This document shows positions 54,652 to 64,000 of a stretch of 64,000 nt of DNA, piece after piece. Below the pieces are notes generated by a model that ran no database searches, had not been told where the DNA came from, and worked only from the letters and a program-made list of their open reading frames with translations. Positions within the stretch are counted from its first letter, which is position 1. Each line of letters opens with the position of its first letter. The translations under genes were made by a program, and so were the position numbers. The DNA comes from Actinomycetota bacterium (lineage in GTDB: Bacteria > Actinomycetota > Acidimicrobiia > Acidimicrobiales > MedAcidi-G1), in assembly GCA_014381745.1 (NCBI GenBank), contig JACNLA010000018.1, positions 1 to 64,000 on the forward strand. The letters are read 5' to 3'.

Positions 54652-54903
54652 ATGAAACTTTCAGAAGTACAGGAACTGGTTGAGGCCCTCTACGGCGAAG
54701 CCGACCGTGAACGTGGCATCGCCCCAACCGTGGCCTGGCTCTGCGAGGAGATGGGCGAACTTGCACAGGCTGTGCGCAAGGGCTCACCCGACGAACAACT
54801 GCACGAGTTGGGCGATGTGTTGGCCTGGCTGGCAAGCCTCGCCAACCAGATGGGCCTGTCACTCGACGACGCCATGCAGAGGTATGTAACCGACCCACCC
54901 TGA
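54652..54903 (+). CDS. MazG-like nucleotide pyrophosphohydrolase
   Basis: An 83-residue all-alpha NTP-PPase with the metal-binding pattern AWLCEEMGELAQAV and ELGDVLAWLASL (EExxE then ExxD). It hydrolyses aberrant nucleoside triphosphates. A TACGGT box seven bases before the ATG suggests leaderless expression. Confidence 0.85.
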   Translation: MKLSEVQELVEALYGEADRERGIAPTVAWLCEEMGELAQAVRKGSPDEQLHELGDVLAWLASLANQMGLSLDDAMQRYVTDPP

Positions 54904-54928
54904 CCCGCGGGTCAGCGCAACCGATTGG

Positions 54929-55999
<1,071 letters not shown>

Positions 56000-56671
56000 T
56001 CAACCCCTTGGCGACTCCAGCACGGTGTCATCGGCGGAGAACAGGTCCGAGAGGGTGTCCATGAGCGGATAGCCCGGGCCACATGAGCTCTCCACAAATG
56101 CGGACAGACGCCGAGCAGAGTGGTCAAGTACCGCACCATCGGCCACAGGAGACTCGAACATGACCGTGAACAACTCTCCACGGAGTTGATCCAGGGTGAC
56201 CGTCTCAGGGTCCATTCGGTCAAGAACCGCTCCGAGGTCGAGGTAGACACTTCTCAAGATCCCCAGGTCCACAGCCATACCAAGCGGCGCGTTCCGGACT
56301 ATCCAGTCCAGGAGATCGCCAGATGTCGACAACAGGACATGAAGGTTCCGTGCCTCATGTCCTGGGCCATCGGCGAACAGTTCTTCAATCCGAACTGTCA
56401 GCAGTCCTGTTTCGGCTGCCAGATCGGCGCAAAAGCCCACGGGCGCCTCGGGCAGGTCCGTGAACCGTTCGACCTCGACGACCTCAACAACTGTCGGCGC
56501 CGGACCAGCCGTAGTCGTCTGTGGAGGTGCGGCCGGATCAGGTCTGAACGTCGTCGTAGTTGCCACGGTGGCGAGGGTTACCCCGGTCACAGGGTCGTCG
56601 ACAACTACCGAGCTCCCACATGCCGAAGCCGCCAACAACACGACCAGCAGGCCCGCTACCCAATCTCTCAT
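56000..56671 (-). CDS. Uncharacterised lipoprotein A
   Basis: A 223-residue exported lipoprotein: signal LLVVLLAASAC with Cys18, a Thr/Pro-rich linker (TTTTFRPDPAAPPQTTTAG), and a helical C-terminal domain beginning near FCADLAAETGLL. No family recognised. It lies 25 bases after the next lipoprotein gene and shares its linker style, suggesting a co-transcribed pair. Confidence 0.7.
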   Translation of the reverse strand: MRDWVAGLLVVLLAASACGSSVVVDDPVTGVTLATVATTTTFRPDPAAPPQTTTAGPAPTVVEVVEVERFTDLPEAPVGFCADLAAETGLLTVRIEELFADGPGHEARNLHVLLSTSGDLLDWIVRNAPLGMAVDLGILRSVYLDLGAVLDRMDPETVTLDQLRGELFTVMFESPVADGAVLDHSARRLSAFVESSCGPGYPLMDTLSDLFSADDTVLESPRG

Positions 56672-56696
56672 GAACTCACCGCGGGTCCACCCATGC

Positions 56697-57782
56697 TCAA
56701 GCAGCCAGTGGGCTACCGGTAACTCCGGCGATCAAATCGAACAGGGTCGAGCCAGCCTCACCGCATCGGGAGATCACGTGTTCCCTAAGCCGCGCTGAAG
56801 CAGCGTCCAGATCGGTGCTATCGGCGGCAACCTCAGATTGGATCCTGGCAGTTGCGGCGAAGATGGCGGCGAGCACCTCATCCTCGCTGGAGTGCTCATC
56901 GACCTCGGTGAGTGCCTCGAACATGATCTCAGCGATTTGGGTGGTTGCATCCCGCACGAGCACCGCATCGGCCCGTTGTGCGGGCGGAACCTCATCTGCC
57001 AGCCAGACGAAGATGTCGTCTGACATCCCCAGGAGGTCAGCCAGAACCGAGGGGTCGGTGAGGTCTCCATCGTTCAGATCCACCGCTATCACCGAGGTCA
57101 TCATCGCCGCCACCTGGTCGGCAAGGCCAAAGCAGAAATCGGGAAGGTTGGCGCCCTGTGCAACAACCATCGCCTCAAGGCGACAACGCATGAGGTTTCC
57201 CATGATGGGTGTCTCGGCAAGCAGAACCGTCATCTCGCGATCCTGAAGGTCGAGGCCGAACGGATTCTCGAATTGGGCCTCCAGCACGGGAACAAGGTCG
57301 TCTGACGTGACGCCTTCCATAAGGCATGCCACATCGAGGACCGGAAGGTTGGAATCGTCGGCGAGCGCCTCGACCATTCCCTGCCCCACCAACGTCAACA
57401 CCAGGTCACAGGCCTCTAGGGCGGCAACGGTGAGCGCCGCCTGCTCCGGCATGGGGCCGAGCGCTGACAGGGCTAGCACCTCGTCTGGTTCGAGAGAGGC
57501 AAGAAGGTTGTCGGCCACACATCCGAGGTCGGAATCCGTCAGGCCACCAAGAACCGAATCAGAATCGCCTGCACCGGTTGCGAACTGGTCTCGAATGTCG
57601 CCGACCGCGGTGGCAGTGGTTGTCGTCAGCTCGGTGGTCGTGGCCAGTTGGGTGGTGGCTGAAACGTCCTCGACAGCAGCAGTGGAACCGGGCTCATCTG
57701 TTCCACAGGCCACGGCCATGACAGAAAGCACAGACAGCGCCATAACCACCAACCTGGCCGCTGGTGTACCGGAAGCTGACAT
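56697..57782 (-). CDS. Uncharacterised lipoprotein B
   Basis: A 361-residue lipoprotein: signal ending LSVMAVAC, a Thr-rich linker (TTELTTTTATA), then a long mostly helical region with paired cysteines (GCVADNLLA, EACDLVL, ACLMEG, RCRLEAM, FCFGLAD, SRCGEAG). The even spacing of cysteines suggests internal repeats and disulfides on the cell surface. A TACCCT box seven bases before the ATG suggests its own promoter. Function unknown. Confidence 0.72.
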   Translation of the reverse strand: MSASGTPAARLVVMALSVLSVMAVACGTDEPGSTAAVEDVSATTQLATTTELTTTTATAVGDIRDQFATGAGDSDSVLGGLTDSDLGCVADNLLASLEPDEVLALSALGPMPEQAALTVAALEACDLVLTLVGQGMVEALADDSNLPVLDVACLMEGVTSDDLVPVLEAQFENPFGLDLQDREMTVLLAETPIMGNLMRCRLEAMVVAQGANLPDFCFGLADQVAAMMTSVIAVDLNDGDLTDPSVLADLLGMSDDIFVWLADEVPPAQRADAVLVRDATTQIAEIMFEALTEVDEHSSEDEVLAAIFAATARIQSEVAADSTDLDAASARLREHVISRCGEAGSTLFDLIAGVTGSPLAA

Positions 57783-57855
57783 GTCCGGCAGGGTACGGGT
57801 GATCGGTGACGGCCCAACGGCCGCTCCCGGACCGGTCGGTGGGAGCCCTGAACGG

Positions 57856-59073
57856 TCAGTTTCCGGAGAGGCCGAAGATCTCGTGTAGCGCTACCACGGC
57901 CTCCTCGGCCCTGTCGCCGGAGACGACACAACTCACCCGAATCGCCGACGTGGAGATCATCTGGATGTTCACCCCACACTCAGCGAGGGTCTCAAACATC
58001 GTCGCAGCCACCCCGGGGTTGGTTCTCATGCCCGCACCGATCACGCTTACCCGTGCAATGGCGGAGTCGCTCGTCACGCCGGTCGCACCGATCTCGGTTG
58101 CCAGCGTTCCGGCAGTCGACATGGCCAGGTCCAGGTCACCGTGGGGCACCGTGAAGGAGATGTCGGTTACCCCCTCGGTGGACACGTTCTGGACAATCAT
58201 GTCCACGTTGATCCCGGCAGCAGCCAACTCGCGAAAGACACCGGCTGCTATTCCGGGTTGATCAGGCACACCGCTGATCGTCATCTTTGCCTCGGACGTG
58301 TCATGGGTGACCGCCGAAATAATTGCCTGTTCCATGTCGGGTTCCTCCTCATCGACCCAGGTCCCCTCCTGCCATGTGAACGCCGACCGGACGTGCAGAC
58401 GAACACCGTGGGTGCGCGCGTACTCGACCGACCGCATGGCCGGTTTGGGACAGCCTGTGGCCGTCATCTCCAACAACTCATCGAACGAGATCCGATCCAT
58501 CCTCATCGCCGTGGGGACTACCCGTGGGTCGGTCGTGAACACGCCTGTGACATCGGTGTAGAGCTCGCACACGTCGGCATCCAGCGCATGCGCCAGAGCA
58601 ACAGCAGTGGTGTCTGATCCGCCCCGCCCAAGGAAGGTCACGTCATGGTCCGTGGAGACACCCTGGGAACCGCCCACGACGGGGATCCGTCCGGCATCCA
58701 GTGCCGCCCGAACGCGGTCGGGACGGACCTCCAGGATCCTGGCGTTCTGATGCTGCGTGTCGGTCAGAAAACCGGCCTGACTGCCCGTGAACGAGTCCGC
58801 GGGAATGTCCAGATCGTGGAGGGCCATGCACAAGAGCGCCATCGTCTTGCGCTCTCCGGCCGTGATGAGCATGTCCATCTCGCGCCCCGGATGGGTGGAG
58901 GAGACGTCCTCGGCGAGGCATAGGAGGGCGTCGGTCTCCTTCCCCATGGCGGACACGACCAGCACAACCTGGTTGCCGTGTCGGACGGTTCGGGCGACGT
59001 GCTCGGCAACTGCGCGAATACGGTCGGGATCGCCGACCGCCGTACCACCGAACTTCTGTACCAGGAGAGCCAC
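57856..59073 (-). CDS. lysC: Aspartate kinase
   Basis: About 405 residues. It starts VALLVQKFGGTAVGD, then SAMGKETDALL, FLGRGGSDTTAVALA, and TDVTGVFTTDPR for ATP and aspartate binding; two C-terminal ACT domains (GIAAGVFRELAAAGINVDMI; GVAATMFETLAECGVNIQMI) give feedback control by lysine and/or threonine. GTG 59073 follows a TAGCGT box by eight bases; the longer open frame upstream is not part of the protein. Confidence 0.95.
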   Translation of the reverse strand: MALLVQKFGGTAVGDPDRIRAVAEHVARTVRHGNQVVLVVSAMGKETDALLCLAEDVSSTHPGREMDMLITAGERKTMALLCMALHDLDIPADSFTGSQAGFLTDTQHQNARILEVRPDRVRAALDAGRIPVVGGSQGVSTDHDVTFLGRGGSDTTAVALAHALDADVCELYTDVTGVFTTDPRVVPTAMRMDRISFDELLEMTATGCPKPAMRSVEYARTHGVRLHVRSAFTWQEGTWVDEEEPDMEQAIISAVTHDTSEAKMTISGVPDQPGIAAGVFRELAAAGINVDMIVQNVSTEGVTDISFTVPHGDLDLAMSTAGTLATEIGATGVTSDSAIARVSVIGAGMRTNPGVAATMFETLAECGVNIQMISTSAIRVSCVVSGDRAEEAVVALHEIFGLSGN

Positions 59074-59188
59074 GGGACACAACGCTACCTGCGACACCCC
59101 ACCTGACACCGGGCCATTTGGATCCTTTGACCTGGCAGGCCAACTCCGGCGGTCGTGATGGACCCGGCCGTTGTTAGGGTGCCGGGCC

Positions 59189-60025
59189 ATGGCACAGAAG
59201 ATTCGTCGTCCAGCCGGCCCAACAGCAGCCGAGAGGTTTCCGGCACGAACACGGATACTTGCGGGCCTTGTGGCCTTCGTGATGCTGGGCAGCCTCGTAG
59301 CCGTGACCGTCCTGAGCTTCGGCGACACCGATGACGGCGCCGGAGACGCCGCCGCTCCCGGAACCAGCCAGACTGCATCGGCCACCGCCACGACCGTTGT
59401 GCCAACAAGCTGCCCTCCACACGACAAGAGCGTCGAAAAGGTCCTCTACTTCGATCACCAGCCACAGTTCTGCCTGGAACCGTCGACTGTCTACACGGCC
59501 GTGTTCGATACCTCAGAGGGCGAGGTCCGGGTTGCGCTTGACACGACCCGCACACCCAACACGACAAACAACTTCATCGTGCTCGCCGACTACGGCTACT
59601 ACGACGACACGCTCCTGTTCCGCCTGGACCCGACCATCGCCATTATCCAGGGCGGCTCGCCACACACCAACGACTGGTCCGACCGGGGCCCCGGCTACAC
59701 GATTGCCGACGAGGGCGGCCTGTTCCAACAGGCTGGTAACGGAATGCTGGGACCGTTCACCTACGAGCCCGGGCAGCTGATCATGGCCAGGTCCGCCGGA
59801 CCCAACAGCTCGGGTGCCCAGTTCTTCTTTTCCTCCGGTCCCGAGGTCTCAAGGCTCGACGGCCAGGGCAGCTACATCGTGTTCGGCAAGGCCGATGACG
59901 CCGGCCTCAGGGTGCTTGAACAGATAATGGGCCTCTACGAACTTGACCCCGCATCTCCCTACGGTGGTGGGCCGACCCGTGAGGTCACCGTCCACTCGGT
60001 GACCATCGTCGCCACCAAGGCGTAG
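59189..60025 (+). CDS. Membrane-anchored cyclophilin-type peptidyl-prolyl isomerase
   Basis: About 278 residues. One N-terminal span (ILAGLVAFVMLGSLVAVTVL), a Thr/Ala-rich linker with two nearby cysteines, then a cyclophilin domain (DTSEGEVRVALDTTRTPNTT; IIQGGSPHTND; SGAQFFFSSG). The domain should lie outside the membrane and assist folding of secreted proteins. A TAGGGT box eight bases before the ATG. Confidence 0.88.
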   Translation: MAQKIRRPAGPTAAERFPARTRILAGLVAFVMLGSLVAVTVLSFGDTDDGAGDAAAPGTSQTASATATTVVPTSCPPHDKSVEKVLYFDHQPQFCLEPSTVYTAVFDTSEGEVRVALDTTRTPNTTNNFIVLADYGYYDDTLLFRLDPTIAIIQGGSPHTNDWSDRGPGYTIADEGGLFQQAGNGMLGPFTYEPGQLIMARSAGPNSSGAQFFFSSGPEVSRLDGQGSYIVFGKADDAGLRVLEQIMGLYELDPASPYGGGPTREVTVHSVTIVATKA

Positions 60026-60048
60026 CCCCCCCTTTCCGGGCTGAACTC

Positions 60049-60720
60049 ATGCCCATCGAACCTCCGGTGAGTGCCTGGATGTTCCCACCGGCTCACACGG
60101 CGGACGAACACGGTGTTGTCGGCATCGGAGCCGATGTCGACTCGGGAACCCTGTTGGGTGCATACCGGACCGGCATGTTCCCGATGCCGCTCGAACCCGG
60201 TGGACCTATGGCCTGGTGGTCGCCAGACCCACGAGGTGTGCTGCATCCTGGCGACCTTTCCGTCAGCCGCTCCCTGCGGAGTTCGTGTCGCGGCTATGAA
60301 ATCCGGGTCGACACCGCCTTTGAGGACGTGCTTGTGGGATGTGCCGATCCCTCCCGGGGGCAGGGCTGGATCGACGAGAGGATCATCGACGCCTACCAGC
60401 AACTCCATACTCTGGGCTGGGCCCATTCGGTCGAGGCGTGGGACGACAAGGGTTTGGCTGGAGGTCTCTACGGCGTGGCAATCGGTGGGCTGTTCGCCGG
60501 TGAGTCGATGTTCCACCAGCGAACCGATGCTTCAAAAGCTGCGCTCGTGGGGCTCGTGAACATTCTCGGAGATGGCCCCAACCGGCTCATCGACGTTCAG
60601 TGGTGTACCGAACACCTCGCTGGCCTGGGCGCCATCGAGATTCCAAGAGACGGCTACCTGGCGGTGCTGCCGGATCTGATCGGCGCCGACGGGCCCAGTT
60701 GGCCCCCGATGGGTGGTTGA
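60049..60720 (+). CDS. aat: Leucyl/phenylalanyl-tRNA-protein transferase
   Basis: A 223-residue Aat enzyme adding Leu or Phe to N-terminal Arg or Lys for the N-end rule pathway. Diagnostic parts are YRTGMFPMPLEPGGPMAWWSP in part, GWIDERIIDAYQQLH, and GLYGVAIGGLFAGESMFH. Follows the cyclophilin gene by 23 bases. Confidence 0.94.
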   Translation: MPIEPPVSAWMFPPAHTADEHGVVGIGADVDSGTLLGAYRTGMFPMPLEPGGPMAWWSPDPRGVLHPGDLSVSRSLRSSCRGYEIRVDTAFEDVLVGCADPSRGQGWIDERIIDAYQQLHTLGWAHSVEAWDDKGLAGGLYGVAIGGLFAGESMFHQRTDASKAALVGLVNILGDGPNRLIDVQWCTEHLAGLGAIEIPRDGYLAVLPDLIGADGPSWPPMGG

Positions 60721-60727
60721 CCCAAGC

Positions 60728-60931
60728 TCATCGGCTCGTTCGGCGCAGCGGTTCGGAGTCCCTGTCGAGCCACCAGCGGCCCGAGAACCTCCAGACAGGT
60801 GTAACCGCCTCAACGACTGGAACGGGTTCAGGCCAGAGTTCTCCATGAGCAATTCGGATGGCTTCCAGTTCAGCCTGGGAGGCACCGCGTGCCGTGATCA
60901 CGACCGTGTCCGGGACATCTGAATCGACCAT
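60728..60931 (-). CDS. Acyl-CoA carboxylase epsilon subunit
   Basis: A 67-residue small subunit found with actinobacterial acyl-CoA carboxylases. It has ASQAELEAIRIAHGEL and the closing WRFSGRWWLD pattern of the epsilon family. It starts two bases after the beta-subunit stop and would help couple the beta core to the biotin-bearing alpha subunit, which is encoded elsewhere. Confidence 0.8.
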   Translation of the reverse strand: MVDSDVPDTVVITARGASQAELEAIRIAHGELWPEPVPVVEAVTPVWRFSGRWWLDRDSEPLRRTSR

Positions 60932-60933
60932 TC

Positions 60934-62499
60934 CTAGAGCGGCACGTTTCCGTGCTTTCGGCGGGGAATTTCCTCGCGCTTGCTGGCCAGCATCTCCAAC
61001 CCGGTTATCAGCCTGATACGGGTGTCGGCCGGCTCGATCACGTCGTCGACGTAGCCCCGTTCAGCCGCCACGTAGGGGTTGGCGAACTTCTCCGTGTACT
61101 CCTCGAGCAGCTCATCACGGCGGGCGGCCGGGTCTGACGCCTGTTCCAGTTCTCTCCGATGGAGGATCTCGACAGCACCCTGTGGCCCCATGACGGCAAG
61201 TTCCGCTGAGGGCCACGCCAGAGACAGGTCGGAGCCCACCGACTTGGAATCCATGACGACGTAGGCGCCACCGTAGGCCTTTCGGGTAATGACCTGGATT
61301 CGTGGAACGGTGGCTTCGCAGTAGGCGTAGAGCAGCTTGGCACCGTGTCGGATAATGCCACCGTGCTCCTGATCGACACCGGGCAGGAAGCCGGGCACAT
61401 CGACGAAGGTGACCAGCGGGATGTTGAAGGCGTCGCAGGTTCTCACGAACCGGGCGGCCTTCTCGGCGGCCATCATGTCGAGCACCCCGGCGAAGCGCAT
61501 TGGCTGGTTCCCGACCACGCCGACGCTGCGGCCGTTCAGTCGGCCAAATCCGCAGACGATGTTCTGGGCCCATGAATCGTGGTACTCGAGGAGGTCGCCG
61601 TCGTCGAGCACCACCTCGATGACCGCACGCATGTCGTAGGGAATGTTGGCGCTGTCGGGCATCAGGTCGTTCAACTCGGGACAACTCCGGTCGGGATCAT
61701 CTCCGGAAGCAACCACCGGTGCGGGTTCCAGGTTGTTGGATGGAAGGTACGAGAGCAGCGTCTTGACCTCGTCAAGAACCTGCTTTTCGTCATCGCACAC
61801 GAAGGAAGCGACCCCGGACTTGGTGGCATGGCTGACGGCACCACCCAGTTCCTCGAGGGTGACCTCTTCGCCGGTGACGGTGCGCACTACATCGGGACCG
61901 GTAATGAACATGTGGGATTTCTCGCGCACCATGAAAATGAAGTCGGTCATGGCGGGGCTGTAGACGGCGCCCCCCGCACAGGGGCCAAGGATGACGCTTA
62001 TCTGGGGGATCACGCCCGATGCCTGGACATTGCGCCAGAAGATGCCGCCGTAGCCATCCAGGCTGACCACGCCCTCCTGGATTCGTGCTCCCGCTCCGTC
62101 GTTGAGCCCGATCATCGGAGCACCGACCGAGATGGCGAGGTCCATCACCTTGTGGAGCTTCTCGGCGAACACCTCGCCGAGGGCTCCACCGAAGACGGTG
62201 AAGTCCTGGGAGAACACGAACACCTTGCGGCCGTCGACGGTGCCCCAGCCGGTTATCACCCCGTCGGTGTAGGGGCGCTCCTCTATCCCGCTGTCATGCG
62301 CCCTGTGCCGTACGAGCATGTCCAGCTCGTGAAAGGAGCCGTCGTCGAGGAAGTAGTCGATCCGCTCGCGGGCGAGCATCTTGCCCTTGTCATGCTGTCT
62401 CTGGACCGCCCGCTCAGATCCTGCGTGCAGGGCAGCCTCGCGACGCTCGTTGAGGTCTTCGAGGCGTTCATCCATCGTGTGCTCGGCCATCGTGGCCAC
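60934..62499 (-). CDS. pccB: Propionyl/acyl-CoA carboxylase beta subunit
   Basis: A 521-residue carboxyltransferase. It has GKMLARERIDYFLDDGSF, FSQDFTVFGGALGEVFAEK, GLNDGAGARIQEGV, GPCAGGAVYSPAMTDFIFMV, and VPGFLPGVDQEHGGIIRHGA. The length and family fit propionyl-CoA carboxylase beta, and epimerase 1 kb upstream supports that over acetyl-CoA. The start is either GTG 62499 or ATG 62490; a TACCCT box lies nine bases before the ATG. Confidence 0.94.
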   Translation of the reverse strand: MATMAEHTMDERLEDLNERREAALHAGSERAVQRQHDKGKMLARERIDYFLDDGSFHELDMLVRHRAHDSGIEERPYTDGVITGWGTVDGRKVFVFSQDFTVFGGALGEVFAEKLHKVMDLAISVGAPMIGLNDGAGARIQEGVVSLDGYGGIFWRNVQASGVIPQISVILGPCAGGAVYSPAMTDFIFMVREKSHMFITGPDVVRTVTGEEVTLEELGGAVSHATKSGVASFVCDDEKQVLDEVKTLLSYLPSNNLEPAPVVASGDDPDRSCPELNDLMPDSANIPYDMRAVIEVVLDDGDLLEYHDSWAQNIVCGFGRLNGRSVGVVGNQPMRFAGVLDMMAAEKAARFVRTCDAFNIPLVTFVDVPGFLPGVDQEHGGIIRHGAKLLYAYCEATVPRIQVITRKAYGGAYVVMDSKSVGSDLSLAWPSAELAVMGPQGAVEILHRRELEQASDPAARRDELLEEYTEKFANPYVAAERGYVDDVIEPADTRIRLITGLEMLASKREEIPRRKHGNVPL

Positions 62500-62537
62500 A
62501 GGGTACCGAACGGATCCCTCGGCACCGAAACCACGTG

Positions 62538-63428
62538 TCAGCTCCGGTTCGCAGCCAACTGCTGGATCCGCTCAGCCACACGCGGCGCGTCGATGTGGTC
62601 ACACATCTGGCCGAGGTGGTCGAGCGGGCCTGTCCAGAGGAGGTCTTCCACGCTGTCCATGACCGGAGCGGCCAGGTCAAGCGTGGCAAGGTGCCTGTAG
62701 AGGAGGGCATCGGTGCGACGTTCCACCAACGTCGCCGCAAGGCGTTCGGCCCCTCTCACCTTTACATCCCAGTCGTCGTGGCTGTCAGGCACGTATTCGA
62801 TGTGGCTGTACCTCGAGAGAACCGCAGCCGAGGAGCGCGCTCCCCAACCGGGAAGCCCCGGAATCCCGTCTGCTGTATCGCCCACGAGGGCAAGCCAGTC
62901 AGGAATGGATGGTGGTTCGACACCGAACTTCTCGACCACACCGTTCCAGTCGTAGACGGTTTCGCGCCTTCGGTCCAACTGCACGATTCGCGAGTCAGCC
63001 GATACACACTGAGCTAGGTCCTTGTCGGGCGTGCAGATGAACACCCTGTCCACGTTCTCGTCGGCAGCTGCCTTGACAGCCGCTGCTCCCATGGCGTCAT
63101 CGGCCTCGTGTTCGACCATGGGAAACACCCGAAACCCGGCCGCCTCAAGGAGGGCCTCGAAGAGAGCGAACTGGGCGAAGAGTTCCGGTGGCGTTCCCTC
63201 GCCGGTCTTGTATCCGTCGAACAGGCGGTTGCGGAAGGAATCGATGACATGGTCTGTGGCGACCCCGACGTGGGTGGCTCCGACCTCTAACAGGCGGACC
63301 ATCGAGCCGAGTGCTGCGCGGGTGGCTGCCACCTCGATGCCCTCCCCCGTTATGTGGGAAGGAACCGCGAAGTGATGGCGGAACAGTTCGTAGGTTCCGT
63401 CAACCAGGTGGACCTCCATTGGCGACAC
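62538..63428 (-). CDS. Free-standing 5'-3' exonuclease (FEN/PIN fold)
   Basis: 296 residues equal to the N-terminal nuclease domain of Pol I without the polymerase. It retains metal-site acids: HLVDGTYELFR, VATDHVIDSFRNRLFDGYK, EHEADDAMGA, ICTPDKDLAQCV and LVGDTADGIPG. It probably processes flaps or RNA primers as a backup to PolA. The GTG start, four bases after the epimerase stop, implies translational coupling; ATG three codons on is an alternative. Confidence 0.88.
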   Translation of the reverse strand: MSPMEVHLVDGTYELFRHHFAVPSHITGEGIEVAATRAALGSMVRLLEVGATHVGVATDHVIDSFRNRLFDGYKTGEGTPPELFAQFALFEALLEAAGFRVFPMVEHEADDAMGAAAVKAAADENVDRVFICTPDKDLAQCVSADSRIVQLDRRRETVYDWNGVVEKFGVEPPSIPDWLALVGDTADGIPGLPGWGARSSAAVLSRYSHIEYVPDSHDDWDVKVRGAERLAATLVERRTDALLYRHLATLDLAAPVMDSVEDLLWTGPLDHLGQMCDHIDAPRVAERIQQLAANRS

Positions 63429-63432
63429 CCGG

Positions 63433-63840
63433 TCAGGCTGGCTCTTCGACCAGTTCGATCAGGGTGCCGAACGATCCCTTGGGGTGGACGAAGGCGACCA
63501 CGGTACCCCGGGAGCCGGGTCTGGGTTTCTCGTCGATGGCACGGCCGCCCGCCTCCACGACCGCTGCCAGCGCCGCTGCGCAGTCGTCGACCCGGTAGCC
63601 GATGTGGTGAAGGCCCTCACCGCGTCTGTCGAGAAAAGTTGCGATGGGTGAGTCGGGTCTGGTCGGCGTTGTCAGCTGGATGAAGGATCCACCTACCTCC
63701 AGGAGAGCCTCTTCGACGCCGTCACGTTCCACGACCTCGCGATGGTGAACCTCGGCTCCGAACGCCCTCCGGTAGTAGTCGATGGCAGCCTCCAGGTCAT
63801 GGACGGCAATGGCCACATGGTCGATCCGGGTTAGGAGCAC
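63433..63840 (-). CDS. mce: Methylmalonyl-CoA epimerase
   Basis: A 135-residue glyoxalase-fold enzyme converting (2S)- to (2R)-methylmalonyl-CoA. It has IDHVAIAVHDLEAAIDYYRR, SFIQLTTPTRPDSPIATFL, and GLHHIGYRVDD with metal-binding His. With PccB it serves propionyl-CoA use, between carboxylase and mutase. GTG start; 63841-64000 upstream holds the divergent promoter below. Confidence 0.92.
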   Translation of the reverse strand: MLLTRIDHVAIAVHDLEAAIDYYRRAFGAEVHHREVVERDGVEEALLEVGGSFIQLTTPTRPDSPIATFLDRRGEGLHHIGYRVDDCAAALAAVVEAGGRAIDEKPRPGSRGTVVAFVHPKGSFGTLIELVEEPA

Positions 63841-63879
63841 GCTGTCATCACAGGGCTGGCATATTCTGATTGTCCCCGA

Positions 63880-63909
63880 CTTGTCACAACCTTGTCACTG
63901 TTGTAATGT
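63880..63909 (+). promoter_or_regulatory. Sigma-70-type promoter with CTTGTCAC repeats
   Basis: TTGTCA (63881-63886) and TAATGT (63904-63909) have exact 17-bp spacing, pointing rightward out of the window. The -35 is part of an 8-bp direct repeat CTTGTCAC at 63880 and 63891, 11 bp apart, which looks like a site for a regulator binding successive helical turns. No coding start is reached before the end. Confidence 0.6.
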
Positions 63910-64000
63910 AATCGCAACACGTTGGGATATCCCCTCCACCCAACCCGGAAACGCTCCCTGACACGACCGATGTTGCCCGCACCGGCCCGGGGGGCGTTTC

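Overview
This is a GC-rich, densely coded chromosomal segment from an actinobacterium. WhiB, an acyl-CoA carboxylase epsilon subunit, FxsA, a Tad/Flp pilus operon and a GlnA2-type glutamine synthetase point to Actinomycetota. My best guess at class level is Acidimicrobiia, which is inference only. Almost all of it is housekeeping or core metabolism. There is no phage, transposase, CRISPR array or clear island.

Layout. 1-510: no gene, a short direct repeat and a hairpin. 0.5-4.1 kb: hydrolase, thioesterase, DUF368 lipid-carrier translocase, SCP2 protein, malate dehydrogenase. 4.3-7.8 kb: heterodimeric ABC exporter. 7.9-15.3 kb: isocitrate dehydrogenase, then a one-carbon/purine block (metF, folD, purH, purN) and sucD/sucC; with mdh these supply three TCA steps. 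15.4-19.1 kb: AlaX-like editing protein and a copper module (CopZ, CopA, MerR regulator) with two matching operator dyads. 19.1-25.4 kb: holB, tmk, an MFS transporter and a TopA carrying an apparent UvrD-helicase 2B-like insertion. 25.5-31.7 kb: NhaA, an RsbW/STAS pair and a compact Tad pilus operon. 31.9-35.9 kb: HAD phosphatase, tRNA-Sec, a sigma factor, NAD synthetase. 36-40 kb: a secreted His/Met/Gly-rich protein, then glnII, glnA and a GlnR-like regulator whose receiver lacks the phospho-acceptor Asp. 40-45.5 kb: RidA, a compact 2Fe-2S/molybdenum-hydroxylase-like fusion, a thioredoxin-like lipoprotein, ErpA, Mrp, FxsA. 45.5-48.6 kb: selA and selB, which with tRNA-Sec give a nearly complete selenocysteine insertion system (selD not seen). 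48.6-51.3 kb: WhiB, an NfeD-family membrane protein, STAS and receiver signalling proteins, tRNA-Pro. 51.3-54.9 kb: sulfatase, EamA transporter, YbaK-type deacylase, MazG-like. 54.9-59.1 kb: asd and lysC flanking two unknown lipoproteins. 59.2-64 kb: cyclophilin, Aat, and propionyl-CoA carboxylase subunits with methylmalonyl-CoA epimerase around a free-standing 5' nuclease.

A recurring trait is the start-site pattern. Many genes have a TANNNT box 6-8 bases before the start codon and no Shine-Dalgarno, as expected for leaderless mRNAs. Genes inside operons instead use ATGA or GTGA overlaps or an SD sequence.

The observations I rate highest are the TopA insertion, the selenocysteine genes without a visible client, the glutamine synthetase/GlnR-like cluster with 11-bp-phased repeats, and the truncated molybdenum-hydroxylase fusion. 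All positions and family calls come from reading the sequence; no database search was run.
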